From: Phycisphaerales bacterium | Lineage (GTDB): Bacteria > Planctomycetota > Phycisphaerae > UBA1845 > Fen-1342 | Reading direction: 5' to 3' | Assembly: GCA_016716475.1 (NCBI GenBank) | Contig: JADJWG010000002.1 | Coordinates: 806,001 to 870,000 of the forward strand | DNA length: 64,000 nucleotides | Shown: positions 1 to 8,739 of the stretch, one piece after another | Layout of the letters: each line of letters opens with the position of its first letter | Numbering within the stretch: the first letter of the stretch is position 1 | Notes under the pieces: model-generated | Databases searched by the model: none | Told to the model about the DNA's origin: nothing | What the model saw: only the letters and a program-made list of their open reading frames with translations | Made by a program: the position numbers and the translations under genes

Positions 1-2001
1 TTCGATCCAAGCGGAGAAATGCTTGCTGTGACCTGCGAGAAGAACCGCGCAATCAACGTGTTTCGATTGTCAGACATTCTTGATCCCCAAGTCGCTTCGG
101 AGGATCCCGTCCCGATTGCGACCGCGACGGGACTGGCTCAGTACAGCGGTGGGGTGCGGTGGTCGCCGAACGGCCGCTGGCTGGGATCCTGGGGTGCCGG
201 GGCGGGCCGCCTGTGCGAGCTTTGGGATGTGGACGAACTACTTCGACACGGCTCCGGCGATCCCGTCGCGCGGCTGGCAGGGCATAACCACTGGGTCTGG
301 GCGGCGGATTTCAGTCCCGATAGCACGAGACTGGCGACCGCATCTTCGGATGGAACGATCCGAGTGTGGGATCTCGCGGCGAGTGTCAGGGCGGCCGCGG
401 CGCAGCGTTCCCGTCGGGTGCGTGGCAAGCCGGCCGAAATCGCTGTATTGACCGGCCACGACGGGCCCGTCTGTGCGGTGGCCTTTGACCCTTCCGGCCG
501 CTTGCTGCTCTCTGGTGGGGTGGACAAAACACTGCGGGTCTGGTCGCTTGATGTAGGGCAGATCACACCCGATGGCGAGCAACAGCCACTTTTGGCGTGG
601 TCTGAACGAGTCGTGCTGCGAGGTCACGATGCGGCGGTCTACGGAGTGGGGTTCGCGCCCAGCGCCCGGGCCGTGTCAGTCGATGAACTCGGGGAGATCA
701 AGCTCTGGGACTGGCGCGAGAGCCAGCACGTACAACTGCGGGGACTGCGCGCCAGCATGCACGTCGCGTTGTTCGGCCCGGGTGGGAATTGGTGCCTGGC
801 GGCAAGCGCATACGGCGAAATTTTCGGTTGGGAAATTTCGGATACTGCGCCGCGGTTGCATGCCAAACTGGAAGGTCGCACGGAAAAAAGCGTTCAAGTG
901 CGCGACATGGTGATGTGGCGACAGGGCCACCGGGCGTGGCTCGCGGCGGCCCTGGAAGGCCCCGGCCCACCCATAGAGCCGTATGGTGAAGCCGTAATTT
1001 TCGAAGTGAATGCCCTGCGCAACACTTGGCATCATCATCAACTAGCGGATACCACCGGGGCAACTTGGCAGGAACGACCGACCAGGTTGGCCCTCAGTGC
1101 GGACGGCAGCCGCCTTGTAGTCATGGGGGAATCGGGTTGCGCCCGTGTCTGGGACCTGGCTTGGAATGCGGACAACAACACTTTGGAATCCAAGTGGCTG
1201 CGGAACCTGGAGACCGGGCAGGTCGGAAACAATCAACTGAAATTCGTGGGCGGTGGCGGGCGTTGGCTGGTGACGGCAAGGGATGCCGTGAATAAGCAGT
1301 ACGACCGCACAACGCTGGTATACCTTTGGGACGTGGATCGCGGTGAACTTGAAAAGTGTTTCGAGACGGAAGGGTTGTTCGAGAGCGGAATCAATGACCT
1401 GGCGCTTTGCCCGCAGGGGTCTTGGTTGGCGGCCGCTGGTGCCGACGGCACGATAGCGCTATGGTCGATCCACTATGAGGAAGGGCGTGTACCGGAGCTA
1501 CAATTTCGTGCGCGGCTGGTAGGGCATACCGACTGGGTCCAGGCGCTGGCGTTTCACCCCTCGGAACCACGGTTGGTTTCCGGCGGGGGTGACCGCTCCA
1601 TTCGATTCTGGGATCTGACGTCGCTACAGCCGGTGTCAACGCTCCATGCTCCGCTCGGGGCGATCACCGATCTGGCCTTTGATCCCTCTGGCCGCATGCT
1701 GGCTGTGGGCAGCAGTGGCTACTTTGGCGTTGATAACGTGGTTTATCTCCTCGACGCGGACGTCACGCCGGCAGAACGGACGAGACGCGCGGTTACACGT
1801 GAAGTCTATCGACATTACGACCAGTGGCGGGATGATCAGATTGCAGCGGATGCCACCTCAGAGGAGCAGGTTGACCGCATACGAACGGCCGCCACGGCCG
1901 ACCTCGCCGCGCTGATCGAGGCCCAGCAGTGGTCGGAGGAGGAGCGCGCCTGGGCGCTCGCCGTGCGCGAGCGGATCCTGCTCATGCGGGCGACGCGCTG
2001 A
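1..2001 (+). CDS. WD40-repeat protein, 5' end outside window
   Basis: The reading frame is already open at base 1, where it encodes a typical WD40 blade start (FDPSGEMLAV), so the start lies upstream and only the C-terminal part of at least 666 residues is seen. Repeated blades are visible: GHNHWVWAADFSPDSTRLAT with IRVWDL, GHDGPVCAVAFDPSGRLL with LRVWSL, GHDAAVYGVGFAP with IKLWDW, and GHTDWVQALAFHPSEPRLVS with IRFWDL. These predict at least two beta-propellers. The last ~75 residues are charged and helical, outside the propeller. In planctomycetes such propellers often follow a Ser/Thr kinase domain, which would be upstream here; that is inference. The role is probably a protein-interaction scaffold. 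No partner can be named from the sequence. Confidence 0.9.
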   Translation, partial: FDPSGEMLAVTCEKNRAINVFRLSDILDPQVASEDPVPIATATGLAQYSGGVRWSPNGRWLGSWGAGAGRLCELWDVDELLRHGSGDPVARLAGHNHWVWAADFSPDSTRLATASSDGTIRVWDLAASVRAAAAQRSRRVRGKPAEIAVLTGHDGPVCAVAFDPSGRLLLSGGVDKTLRVWSLDVGQITPDGEQQPLLAWSERVVLRGHDAAVYGVGFAPSARAVSVDELGEIKLWDWRESQHVQLRGLRASMHVALFGPGGNWCLAASAYGEIFGWEISDTAPRLHAKLEGRTEKSVQVRDMVMWRQGHRAWLAAALEGPGPPIEPYGEAVIFEVNALRNTWHHHQLADTTGATWQERPTRLALSADGSRLVVMGESGCARVWDLAWNADNNTLESKWLRNLETGQVGNNQLKFVGGGGRWLVTARDAVNKQYDRTTLVYLWDVDRGELEKCFETEGLFESGINDLALCPQGSWLAAAGADGTIALWSIHYEEGRVPELQFRARLVGHTDWVQALAFHPSEPRLVSGGGDRSIRFWDLTSLQPVSTLHAPLGAITDLAFDPSGRMLAVGSSGYFGVDNVVYLLDADVTPAERTRRAVTREVYRHYDQWRDDQIAADATSEEQVDRIRTAATADLAALIEAQQWSEEERAWALAVRERILLMRATR

Positions 2002-2056
2002 CCTGCGCGCCGGGGTCTGTGTCCGGCCGGGGGACTGCGCCGCATGTTCAAGCAGA

Positions 2057-3079
2057 CTACTTCAGGAGGTGCGCGTCGTCCGCTCGTTGCGGCCCTTCGT
2101 GACCGGTGTAGACTTGGACGTTCTCCAGGGTCCAGATGTTGTCACCGTGCAGTCCGGCGAAGGGCGTGCGACTCCAGATCACCTCGCCACGCAGCGTGAG
2201 AATATTCTGGCCGGCGCTGCGGTGGGCGCGGGAGTTCTGCGTTGCCGCGTCGCGTCCCGTGAAGCGCCGGGCATCGAAGAGTGGGACGCCATCAGCAAAG
2301 AGCGGATTCTCATCCGCCATGATGGGCAGGCGCGGATCATCGTTTGCGGAGGGCCGCACGCCAGCCATGTTCTGGTAGGCATAGCTGACGTTTCGCGCTT
2401 CGAGAAAGTCGTTGCTGCGCCGCACTTCTTCGAGCGACATGGGCATGTGCGGCTGTGACGGGCACACGAAGCGCTGCGGCTCGGTGACATAGGCCTGCAC
2501 CAGCAGGGTGTATACATGTCGGCGGTTCGGAACATTCACCGCGCCCGGCTCGTCCGTCGGTTTCCAGGAGGCGCGTCCGGACCATCCCGCAAACGGTAAG
2601 CTCGAACCAAAGCTGGAAGCGTATTGCTGCATTCCGATCCCGAGTTGCGCCAAGTTGTACGAGCAGCCCACCCGCTGGGCCCGATCACGCATATGCAGCA
2701 TGGTCGGCACGCCCACCCCGACTGCGAGCACGATCATCGCCGCCACTGCGACGATGTCACGCAGGTTCCCCAGGCGAATCACGCGTTCGCTGCGTCGCTC
2801 GACGGCCGCTGTCAGCGCGTCCGCGGGACGGACGATTCGCGGGACGGGGCCCGCCTGTCGCACGCGTGTCGTGGTGCGGGCGACGAGGTCTCGTGGCATC
2901 GGTACTTCGGCCGAGCGCTGGAGGGCATCGAAAACAGCCGTCAGGGCGCTGTGCTGCTCCGCAAGCCGCGGTTCGGACAGGAGTCGTGCTTGAAGGGCCG
3001 CCTGCTCGGTCTCGGACAGGTGGCCGAGATGCAGGTCGAGGAGCTGAACGTCGAACTCGGGCGTGGGCGCGTGGTTCAT
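2057..3079 (-). CDS. Anti-sigma-factor-like membrane protein with DUF1559/prepilin-like segment
   Basis: About 340 residues from the ATG at 3079 (MNHAPTPEF). An ATG at 3133 in the same frame would overlap the sigma gene, whose stop is at 3099. The N-terminal ~75 residues resemble an anti-sigma cytoplasmic domain (LLDLHLGHLSETEQAALQA) but lack the HxxxCxxC zinc motif. One membrane helix follows (IVAVAAMIVLAVGVGVPTML). Next to it is CSYNLAQLGIGMQQYASSFG, close to the conserved start of planctomycete DUF1559 prepilin-like proteins, and then an extracytoplasmic domain. It sits 19 bp downstream of an ECF sigma gene, so it is probably the membrane regulator of that sigma factor. The outer domain could sense a surface signal. 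Sigma binding is inferred from position and architecture only. Confidence 0.7.
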   Translation of the reverse strand: MNHAPTPEFDVQLLDLHLGHLSETEQAALQARLLSEPRLAEQHSALTAVFDALQRSAEVPMPRDLVARTTTRVRQAGPVPRIVRPADALTAAVERRSERVIRLGNLRDIVAVAAMIVLAVGVGVPTMLHMRDRAQRVGCSYNLAQLGIGMQQYASSFGSSLPFAGWSGRASWKPTDEPGAVNVPNRRHVYTLLVQAYVTEPQRFVCPSQPHMPMSLEEVRRSNDFLEARNVSYAYQNMAGVRPSANDDPRLPIMADENPLFADGVPLFDARRFTGRDAATQNSRAHRSAGQNILTLRGEVIWSRTPFAGLHGDNIWTLENVQVYTGHEGPQRADDAHLLK

Positions 3080-3098
3080 CAGGACAGGCCTCGTACAC

Positions 3099-3695
3099 CT
3101 AGGAATCGGAGTCTGCGGCGCCGGTTCGTGCAAGCCAGAGCTTCGCGAAGTGGTTGACCGCGGCGTGCAGTCGGGATTTGACTGTGCCCACGGGTATTTG
3201 CAGAACTTCGGCGATTTCCGCGTAGGGCAGCTTTTGGAAGTATCCGAGGATCAGCACCGCCCGCTGGTGCTCCGGCATCTCTGCCACGAGTTCCCGCACT
3301 TGCTCCCGCTGTTCCTGCGAGGCCACGTGTTCGGCCGCGGTGGGCTGATCCGCTTCGAGCAGTACCCCGGGCACTGGTCCGTCGTGGTCGCCCGGCAGAC
3401 CGTCCAGCGAGTGTGTTGCGCGCCGCCGCCGCGATCGCATGAAATCGCGGGCCTTGTTGGAGGCGATGGTGTATAGCCATGGTTTGAACTTCCGTTCCGG
3501 ATCAAATGACCCGGCCGAGAGATGGACCTGCAGGAACGTTTCCTGGACCAAATCATCCGCCTGGGACGCGCTCCCGACAAATCGCTGAAAGAAGCCGAAC
3601 AGGTCTTCGGCATAGCGCGCGACGAGCCGCTCAAAAGCGTCTGCCCGGCCGGCTACATGGTCGGCCAGCAGATCCTCGTCTCGCATCCCATCCAC
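3099..3695 (-). CDS. ECF-family RNA polymerase sigma factor
   Basis: 198 residues, a normal length for an ECF (sigma-70 group 4) factor. Region 2 is clear: ADAFERLVARYAEDLFGFFQ, then the -10 recognition stretch with DDLVQETFLQVH and FKPWLYTIASNKARDF. Region 4 has the helix-turn-helix LPYAEIAEVLQIPVGTVKSR that binds the -35 element. The predicted protein would direct RNA polymerase to a small regulon. The gene is followed after 19 bp by an anti-sigma-like membrane protein, a standard pairing. An ECF-type promoter just upstream (3715-3739) suggests that it activates its own transcription. The start could be M1 (3695) or M4 (3686). Confidence 0.95.
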   Translation of the reverse strand: MDGMRDEDLLADHVAGRADAFERLVARYAEDLFGFFQRFVGSASQADDLVQETFLQVHLSAGSFDPERKFKPWLYTIASNKARDFMRSRRRRATHSLDGLPGDHDGPVPGVLLEADQPTAAEHVASQEQREQVRELVAEMPEHQRAVLILGYFQKLPYAEIAEVLQIPVGTVKSRLHAAVNHFAKLWLARTGAADSDS

Positions 3696-3714
3696 TCGTT
3701 TCGTCTCCCACCAG

Positions 3715-3739
3715 TACGCCCGGCTCGCGGAAAGGTTCG
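3715..3739 (-). promoter_or_regulatory. Possible autoregulatory ECF promoter
   Basis: On the minus strand CGAAC (3735-3739) is followed after exactly 16 bases by CGTA (3715-3718). An AAC-type -35 and a CGTA -10 at 16-bp spacing is the layout of many ECF promoters, for example SigW-type. A start site near 3707 would give a leader of about 12 bases before the sigma gene. The fit in sequence, spacing and position is good, but single short motifs arise by chance in DNA of this composition. Confidence 0.45.
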
Positions 3740-3825
3740 TTTGCCGGAGGGATCTTCCTCGGCGAGGGTCGACGACCGCGGAGCCGATAGCCCCGCCTCA
3801 GAGAACTCGCCGGCGCCCACGTTGA

Positions 3826-4617
3826 TCAATCGCTGATACTATTGGAAAGTCCGAAAATGCGGCCGGCCGTACCGCTCGTGATCTGGTCTAACTCCTTCTC
3901 GGAAAGGAGGTTCTGCAGTTCAGAGAGAACGGCCTGGCAACGAGTTCCGTGCTCGCTTCCATAGGCCGGGGCATCACTCCCATAGACGAGTCGATCCGTC
4001 AGTCCGCTGCGCGCTGCGGCCACAATTTCCGCTTGGGAGGCATGGGCAGTGTCCACATAAATCTCAGCTACGCCCAGCCGTTGCGCCCGGCGGCTGGTCT
4101 CGAGGGCTGCGTCACGAAGTGCGGCCTCGTGTGCTCCGATACAAAGTACGAAAGTGATTTTCGGGTGTCGGCGGGCCAGCTCGAGTACACGCGGCGGCGC
4201 CGACCGGGCATCGTCACGCACGATAAACACCGCCGGACGCCCCACAGTGGCGAGTGCTGCCAGGAAGGGGTCAAGCTGGCGGGAATCGGCTTCGTACTCG
4301 TTGTCAGCCGGCGAAAACACCACTCCCCGGAACGGCTCGCTTTCGAGCGCACCGACGAGTGTGTGCGGATGGCTGTCGGGTGTCACCACGCGTGCCCAGT
4401 AAAGCGGTTCCAGCCATGGCCGCGTGCGGCAGAGAGCAAGACAGGCGGAATTCGCTTCAGTTTCATCGAGGGCACAGCCCGGCGGAAGGTTTGCGGCCGC
4501 ACGGTTTGCGACGAGAATTCTGTCGATCGCCGCCGTATCCCGATGGGCCTCCAGCGCACCCAGGACTGGTGCTCCCGGATCCGGTGCGACGATCCATCCG
4601 TGTACGTCGATCCGCAT
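3826..4617 (-). CDS. Amidohydrolase_2-like TIM-barrel hydrolase
   Basis: 263 residues, cytoplasmic (no signal peptide). The start is MRIDVHGWIV, and the end contains VYGSDAPAYGSEHG, the TIM-barrel strand-8 Asp of the amidohydrolase_2 group (relatives of aminocarboxymuconate-semialdehyde decarboxylase). RIFGLSN at the C-terminus matches the NARRLFGL-type ending of that group. The N-terminal metal motif is weak: DVHGW has only one His where HxH is expected. Another likely ligand region is FVLCIGAHEAALRD. Reaction and substrate cannot be assigned. It is separate from the exported amidohydrolase array further on, and the next gene downstream of it on this strand is the sigma factor. Confidence 0.7.
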   Translation of the reverse strand: MRIDVHGWIVAPDPGAPVLGALEAHRDTAAIDRILVANRAAANLPPGCALDETEANSACLALCRTRPWLEPLYWARVVTPDSHPHTLVGALESEPFRGVVFSPADNEYEADSRQLDPFLAALATVGRPAVFIVRDDARSAPPRVLELARRHPKITFVLCIGAHEAALRDAALETSRRAQRLGVAEIYVDTAHASQAEIVAAARSGLTDRLVYGSDAPAYGSEHGTRCQAVLSELQNLLSEKELDQITSGTAGRIFGLSNSISD

Positions 4618-4784
4618 GGCGGTCCATCCGTCGTGTAGCCCGGAGTCGAGCCCCAGTGTTGTGGGGCGATGCTAATCGTAGAATTGCGGTCCCGCAACGT
4701 AGGTGGTCGCTGGGTGGTGTGATGGGCTGGTACTCGAAGAGCAGGTCTGTTCCAGCATGTCAGCACACGGGCGGGTTCTAGTGC

Positions 4785-6065
4785 TTACGAACTGCGACGC
4801 GCGGCGGAACGGGCATGTGCCTCCAATCCTTCGAGTCGCGCCAATGCTTCAGCATCCCTGATCACTCCGCGCAGCTCCGCGCCATCCGGATCGGTCACTC
4901 CGAGTGTCCCGAGCCATGTGCGGACCCGCAGAAAGTGGAAGATGGATAGCCCACCCACAATTCGCGCGGCACCACCGGTCGGAAGGACATGGTTCGGGCC
5001 GATGCCGTAGTCGCCAAGAACCTCGGCCGCCGCCGCACCCTCGAAGAGTGCGCCATAGTGCCGTAACCGGCCACGCCAACCTTGCGGGTCCTGCACATGC
5101 AGGGCCAAGTGTTCCGGAGCGATCCGGTCGCTGATTTCGGTGGCCTCCTCGGCATCACTGACGATTACGGCGATCCCGTTCGTGAGCGCCTGCCGCGCCG
5201 TGTCGGCGGTCGGCAGGTCTGCCAGTTGCGCCGCCAATTCCACCTCGACCGCTGGAATCAGCGGCCGGTGCCACGTCACCAGCAGTGGCCGTGCATCGGG
5301 ATCGTGCTCCGCCTGTGCAAGCAGGTCGGCGGCAATCATGGCTGGATCGGCACCGGCATCCGCGATGACCAGCAGTTCGGACGGGCCCGCCAGCATGTCG
5401 ATAGCGACGGTGCCGGCAATCAGTTGCTTTGCGGCTGTGACCCAGCGATTGCCCGGACCGACGACCACGCTGCAGGGCGGCACCGGCGGGGCGCCGTAGG
5501 CGAGTGCCGCAATGGCCTGTGCGCCGCCCGCGGCCAGCAGCATGTCCGCGTCGGCCACGGCGGCGGCCGCGAGGGTAATATCGGTCGGACGCGGTGAGGC
5601 CACCACAACCTGCTCCACGCCGGCGACGCGCGCAGTTACGGCCGTCATCAGAACAGACGAGGGCAGCGGGAAGCGTCCACCAGGTGCATAGCACCCGGCA
5701 CTTTCCATGGGTGCGACGGTGTGCCCAGCTCGTCCACCGGGAACCGCGACATCGAGGTCGCGGAGGCAGTGGCGCTGGGCCGCTGCGAAGTTGCGAATGC
5801 GGTCTGCGGTTCGTTCCAGCAGGCCACGCAGTTCCGCCGGTTGCCGAGCGAGCACGGCCGCCAGCATTGCACGGTCGTACACCAGTGGTGCCGCGGGTGC
5901 GAGGCCGTCATACTCCTCTGCCAAGCGGCGAAGTGCAGGCATACCGCCCTGGCGCACTGCAGCGATCAAGACACCGGCTGCACGCAGGGTCTCCTCGTCC
6001 AAAGCAGATTGCGTGGACGGCAAGACGTCCTGCGGCTGGACGAGTCTGAGCAGGCGATCGTCCAT
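4785..6065 (-). CDS. hisD: Histidinol dehydrogenase
   Basis: 426 residues from MDDRLLRLVQ; the frame is open further upstream but that part lies inside the preceding gene. HisD oxidises L-histidinol to histidine with two NAD+, the last step of histidine synthesis. Family motifs are present: AGCYAPGGRFPLPSS, GPGNRWVTAAKQL, GPSELLVIAD with QAEHDPDA, the catalytic APEHLALH, and YGIGPNHVLPTGGAAR. The length is normal. It is the last gene of the his operon and starts 2 bp before the stop of the HisA/I/E gene would allow a gap, so the two are essentially contiguous and probably translationally coupled. Confidence 0.97.
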   Translation of the reverse strand: MDDRLLRLVQPQDVLPSTQSALDEETLRAAGVLIAAVRQGGMPALRRLAEEYDGLAPAAPLVYDRAMLAAVLARQPAELRGLLERTADRIRNFAAAQRHCLRDLDVAVPGGRAGHTVAPMESAGCYAPGGRFPLPSSVLMTAVTARVAGVEQVVVASPRPTDITLAAAAVADADMLLAAGGAQAIAALAYGAPPVPPCSVVVGPGNRWVTAAKQLIAGTVAIDMLAGPSELLVIADAGADPAMIAADLLAQAEHDPDARPLLVTWHRPLIPAVEVELAAQLADLPTADTARQALTNGIAVIVSDAEEATEISDRIAPEHLALHVQDPQGWRGRLRHYGALFEGAAAAEVLGDYGIGPNHVLPTGGAARIVGGLSIFHFLRVRTWLGTLGVTDPDGAELRGVIRDAEALARLEGLEAHARSAARRSS

Positions 6066-6066
6066 C

Positions 6067-7338
6067 TCACAACTCCCTGGGGGTGGGCTTGGCGTCCCCG
6101 CGACGCCGCGTGACCGTGCGGGCCCGCCGGTCCAGCTCGCGCTCAACATCCGCGAGTGACAAGCCGGACCGCGCGAGGGCGACCATTGTGAAGTACAGCA
6201 CGTCGGCAGCTTCGGCACATACCTCCGCGGGCTGCTCTGCTGTGGCCAACTCGCCCGCTTCCTCAACCAGTTTACTGCGCAGCAGGGCGGCATCGTTGAA
6301 CAGTCGCGCCGTGTACGAGCCCGGCGGTGCCTGCGTCCGCCGCGTCATAAGCGTTGCCGCCAACCCGCCGAGACCCGTGGCTGCGCCCCAACAGCTCTTG
6401 GTCCCCAGGTGACAGAAGCCCGTACCGCGTTGCCGCACCGTGAACCGGAGTGCGTCACGATCGCAGTCCAACGCAATGCGCAGCAGTTGCTGGGTCGCGC
6501 CGCTCGTGGCTCCCTTGTGCCACAGTCCGCGCGTTCGGGACTGATATACGCCCGTACGGGTCTGCACTGCCGCGCGCAGACTCGCCGCGCTTGACCACGC
6601 GAGCCCGAGCGCCACGCCGCACTCGTCCGTCACCACGGTCGGCCACAGATCGTCGGTCCGATCCGAGGTGAGCGGTGCGGCGATCGCATCAGCGAGTTCC
6701 AAGCGGCCTGTGTAGAGTGCCATGCCGACCTGGGCGTCGACGCCCAAGCGATCGAGTGTGGCGATCTCGTCCACCGTCGTCACACCGCCCGCGACAGTAA
6801 GTCGCGCAGTGCCGGCAGCCGACACGAGCTCGGCCGCCTGCTGGGGATCGGTGCCCTGCATGCGTCCCTCGCGCTCCACGAACGTCACGAGAAACCCGGC
6901 CACGTAATCGCGGAGTTCCTCCATGCGGCTGCGAACATCCCGACCGGTGCGCGTTTGCCACCCCTCGACCACCACTTCTCCCTCGACCGCGTCGAGTGCG
7001 GCAATCACGCGGTCCCTCGGCAATTCGCGCAGCACCTCGGGCGTGGCCGCGGTGCCCAGCACGACGTGGGCAGCGCCGGCATCAAGCCACTCGATTGCGC
7101 GTTCGACCGATCGAATGCCACCGCCGACCCGGCAGGGCGCGAGCTGCAGGAGTTCACGGATGAGTGCCGTGTTGTCACCTCGCCCGAGTGCGGCATCCAG
7201 GTCGACCACCGCAATATCGCCCGCGAGCGCGAAACGCTCGGCCAGCGGCCGGGGATCACCCGCATCCAGTGCGTGCTGCTTGCCACCGATGAGCTGTACG
7301 GCCTGCCCACCCATGAGATCAATCGAGGGAATGATCAT
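6067..7338 (-). CDS. hisA: Trifunctional HisA-HisI-HisE fusion protein
   Basis: 423 residues from MIIPSIDLMGGQ (start 7338, overlapping the hisF end by 20 bp). Residues 1-222 are HisA (ProFAR isomerase): a half-barrel repeat with PSIDL, VGGGIRSVE and VVEGWQTRT. Residues ~230-318 are HisI (phosphoribosyl-AMP cyclohydrolase), with YQSRTRGLWHKGATSG, the metal site DCDRDA and the GFCHLGTKSCW cysteine pair. Residues ~343-410 are HisE (phosphoribosyl-ATP pyrophosphatase), with LVEEAGELATA and EAADVLYFTMVAL. The protein would therefore perform steps 2, 3 and 4 of the pathway in one chain. HisI-HisE fusions are common; adding HisA in front is not an arrangement I recall as usual. No frameshift is needed for the reading. 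Confidence 0.93.
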   Translation of the reverse strand: MIIPSIDLMGGQAVQLIGGKQHALDAGDPRPLAERFALAGDIAVVDLDAALGRGDNTALIRELLQLAPCRVGGGIRSVERAIEWLDAGAAHVVLGTAATPEVLRELPRDRVIAALDAVEGEVVVEGWQTRTGRDVRSRMEELRDYVAGFLVTFVEREGRMQGTDPQQAAELVSAAGTARLTVAGGVTTVDEIATLDRLGVDAQVGMALYTGRLELADAIAAPLTSDRTDDLWPTVVTDECGVALGLAWSSAASLRAAVQTRTGVYQSRTRGLWHKGATSGATQQLLRIALDCDRDALRFTVRQRGTGFCHLGTKSCWGAATGLGGLAATLMTRRTQAPPGSYTARLFNDAALLRSKLVEEAGELATAEQPAEVCAEAADVLYFTMVALARSGLSLADVERELDRRARTVTRRRGDAKPTPREL

Positions 7339-8107
7339 CGGCTCGCTTTTCCTCCAGCCGTACCCGCATGCCATGGCGGGCCAGGTAACGCTTTACATCC
7401 CCGACCGTCAGATCGCCATCATGGAAAATCGACGCCGCCAGCACCGCATCCGCCCCTGCTCGAAGCGCGGCGAGTAGATGCTCCGGACCTGCCGCTCCGC
7501 CGGATGCGATCACCGGTACGCGCACCGCCGCCGCAATCGCAGCGCAGAGCTCCGTGTCGTAACCACTCCGCGTGCCGTCGCGATCCCAGCTTGTGAGCAG
7601 AATTTCACCCGCACCGCGGTCTGCCGCCTCGCGCGCCCATGCGACCGCGTCGCGGCTGGTCCGTTCCCGTCCGGACAACACCACCACTTCCCAGGTGCCG
7701 TCCGCGCGCCGTGCAGCATCCAACGCGAGAACCGTGCATTGACAGCCGAACTGTGTCGCCAGCGCGCTTAGTAACTCGGGTTCGCGGACCGCCGCCGTGT
7801 TGACCCCCACTTTGTCCGCGCCCGCTTCCAGCAGCCGTGCGGCGTCAGCCACCGATCGCACACCGCCTCCGACGGTCAACGGGATCGACAGGGCTGCCCG
7901 CACCGCCCGCACGGTATCGGCCGCATTCGCCCGCCCCTCGGGCGTGGCCGACACATCGAGCACGACTAGCTCATCTGCCCCCTGGGCTTCGTACTCGGCG
8001 GCCCGTTCCGCCGGTGTACCCGCGTCGCGCAGGTCCTGAAATCGCACCCCTTTCACAATGCGTCCGGCGCGAACATCGAGGCAGGGGATGACGCGGGCGG
8101 TCAACAT
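7319..8107 (-). CDS. hisF: Imidazole glycerol phosphate synthase cyclase subunit
   Basis: 262 residues, the usual HisF length. With HisH it converts PRFAR and glutamine-derived ammonia to imidazole glycerol phosphate and AICAR. The catalytic aspartates are at IPCLDVRAGRIVKG (first) and SWDRDGTRSGYD (second), and the phosphate-binding loops are VGGGVRS and ASGGAAGPEH. The ribosome site GAGGGG lies 6 bases before the ATG. The start overlaps the hisH stop, and the end overlaps the hisA start. Confidence 0.98.
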   Translation of the reverse strand: MLTARVIPCLDVRAGRIVKGVRFQDLRDAGTPAERAAEYEAQGADELVVLDVSATPEGRANAADTVRAVRAALSIPLTVGGGVRSVADAARLLEAGADKVGVNTAAVREPELLSALATQFGCQCTVLALDAARRADGTWEVVVLSGRERTSRDAVAWAREAADRGAGEILLTSWDRDGTRSGYDTELCAAIAAAVRVPVIASGGAAGPEHLLAALRAGADAVLAASIFHDGDLTVGDVKRYLARHGMRVRLEEKRADDHSLD

Positions 8108-8739
8108 GCGTTCCCCTCGGGCTCAGGCGCGTATTCCAGCCAGCGCCGCAGCCAGGACAACCCCCACGGACCCGAAAGCTCCGGGTGAAACTGGCAGGCC
8201 AAGACCGGACCGCGAGCCAATGCCGCGACAAACCGCCCACCGTAATCCGCAGTGGCGACGCTCCAGCCCGCCGGTGGTGCGTCGAGCTTGTACGAGTTCG
8301 CGAAATAGGCGTGGCCGCTCGCCAGCAGTGGGCTCACTCCCTCGGAAGTCACCAGATTCCAACCGAGTTGGGGCACACGCAGGGGGTCTGCAAAGCGCGT
8401 GATCCGCGCGGGTACGATCCCAAGGCCGTCGCTGCCCGGTGATTCTTCGCTCTCACGACACAGCAACTGCAACCCGAGACAGACTGCCAGCGTCGGCCGA
8501 CCTGCGGCGATGCGAGCGCACAATGGCTCAACGAGATCGAGATTACGCAGGTGTGCCATCGTGGCGCCGAACGCACCCACCCCCGGCAAGACGAGGTACT
8601 CGGCCGCTTCCGCTTCGGCTGCGGTCTCCACCAGTAAGGGTGTCAGCCCCAGGCGGCCGAAACCAGCCAGAACCGAGGCGATGTTCGCCCGCCCCGTACG
8701 GACGATACGGACATCACGCAGCACGATGGCGGAGCTCAC
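8101..8739 (-). CDS. hisH: Imidazole glycerol phosphate synthase glutaminase subunit
   Basis: 212 residues from a GTG at 8739. That GTG overlaps the hisB stop as GTGA and has a strong ribosome site, AAGGAGGTG, about 6 bases upstream; an earlier in-frame ATG lies deep inside hisB and is unlikely. HisH hydrolyses glutamine and channels ammonia to HisF. The class I amidotransferase triad is visible: Cys in AVCLGLQLLC, His and Glu in CQFHPELSG. The oxyanion region LPGVGAFGATM is also present. Confidence 0.97.
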   Translation of the reverse strand: MSSAIVLRDVRIVRTGRANIASVLAGFGRLGLTPLLVETAAEAEAAEYLVLPGVGAFGATMAHLRNLDLVEPLCARIAAGRPTLAVCLGLQLLCRESEESPGSDGLGIVPARITRFADPLRVPQLGWNLVTSEGVSPLLASGHAYFANSYKLDAPPAGWSVATADYGGRFVAALARGPVLACQFHPELSGPWGLSWLRRWLEYAPEPEGNAC

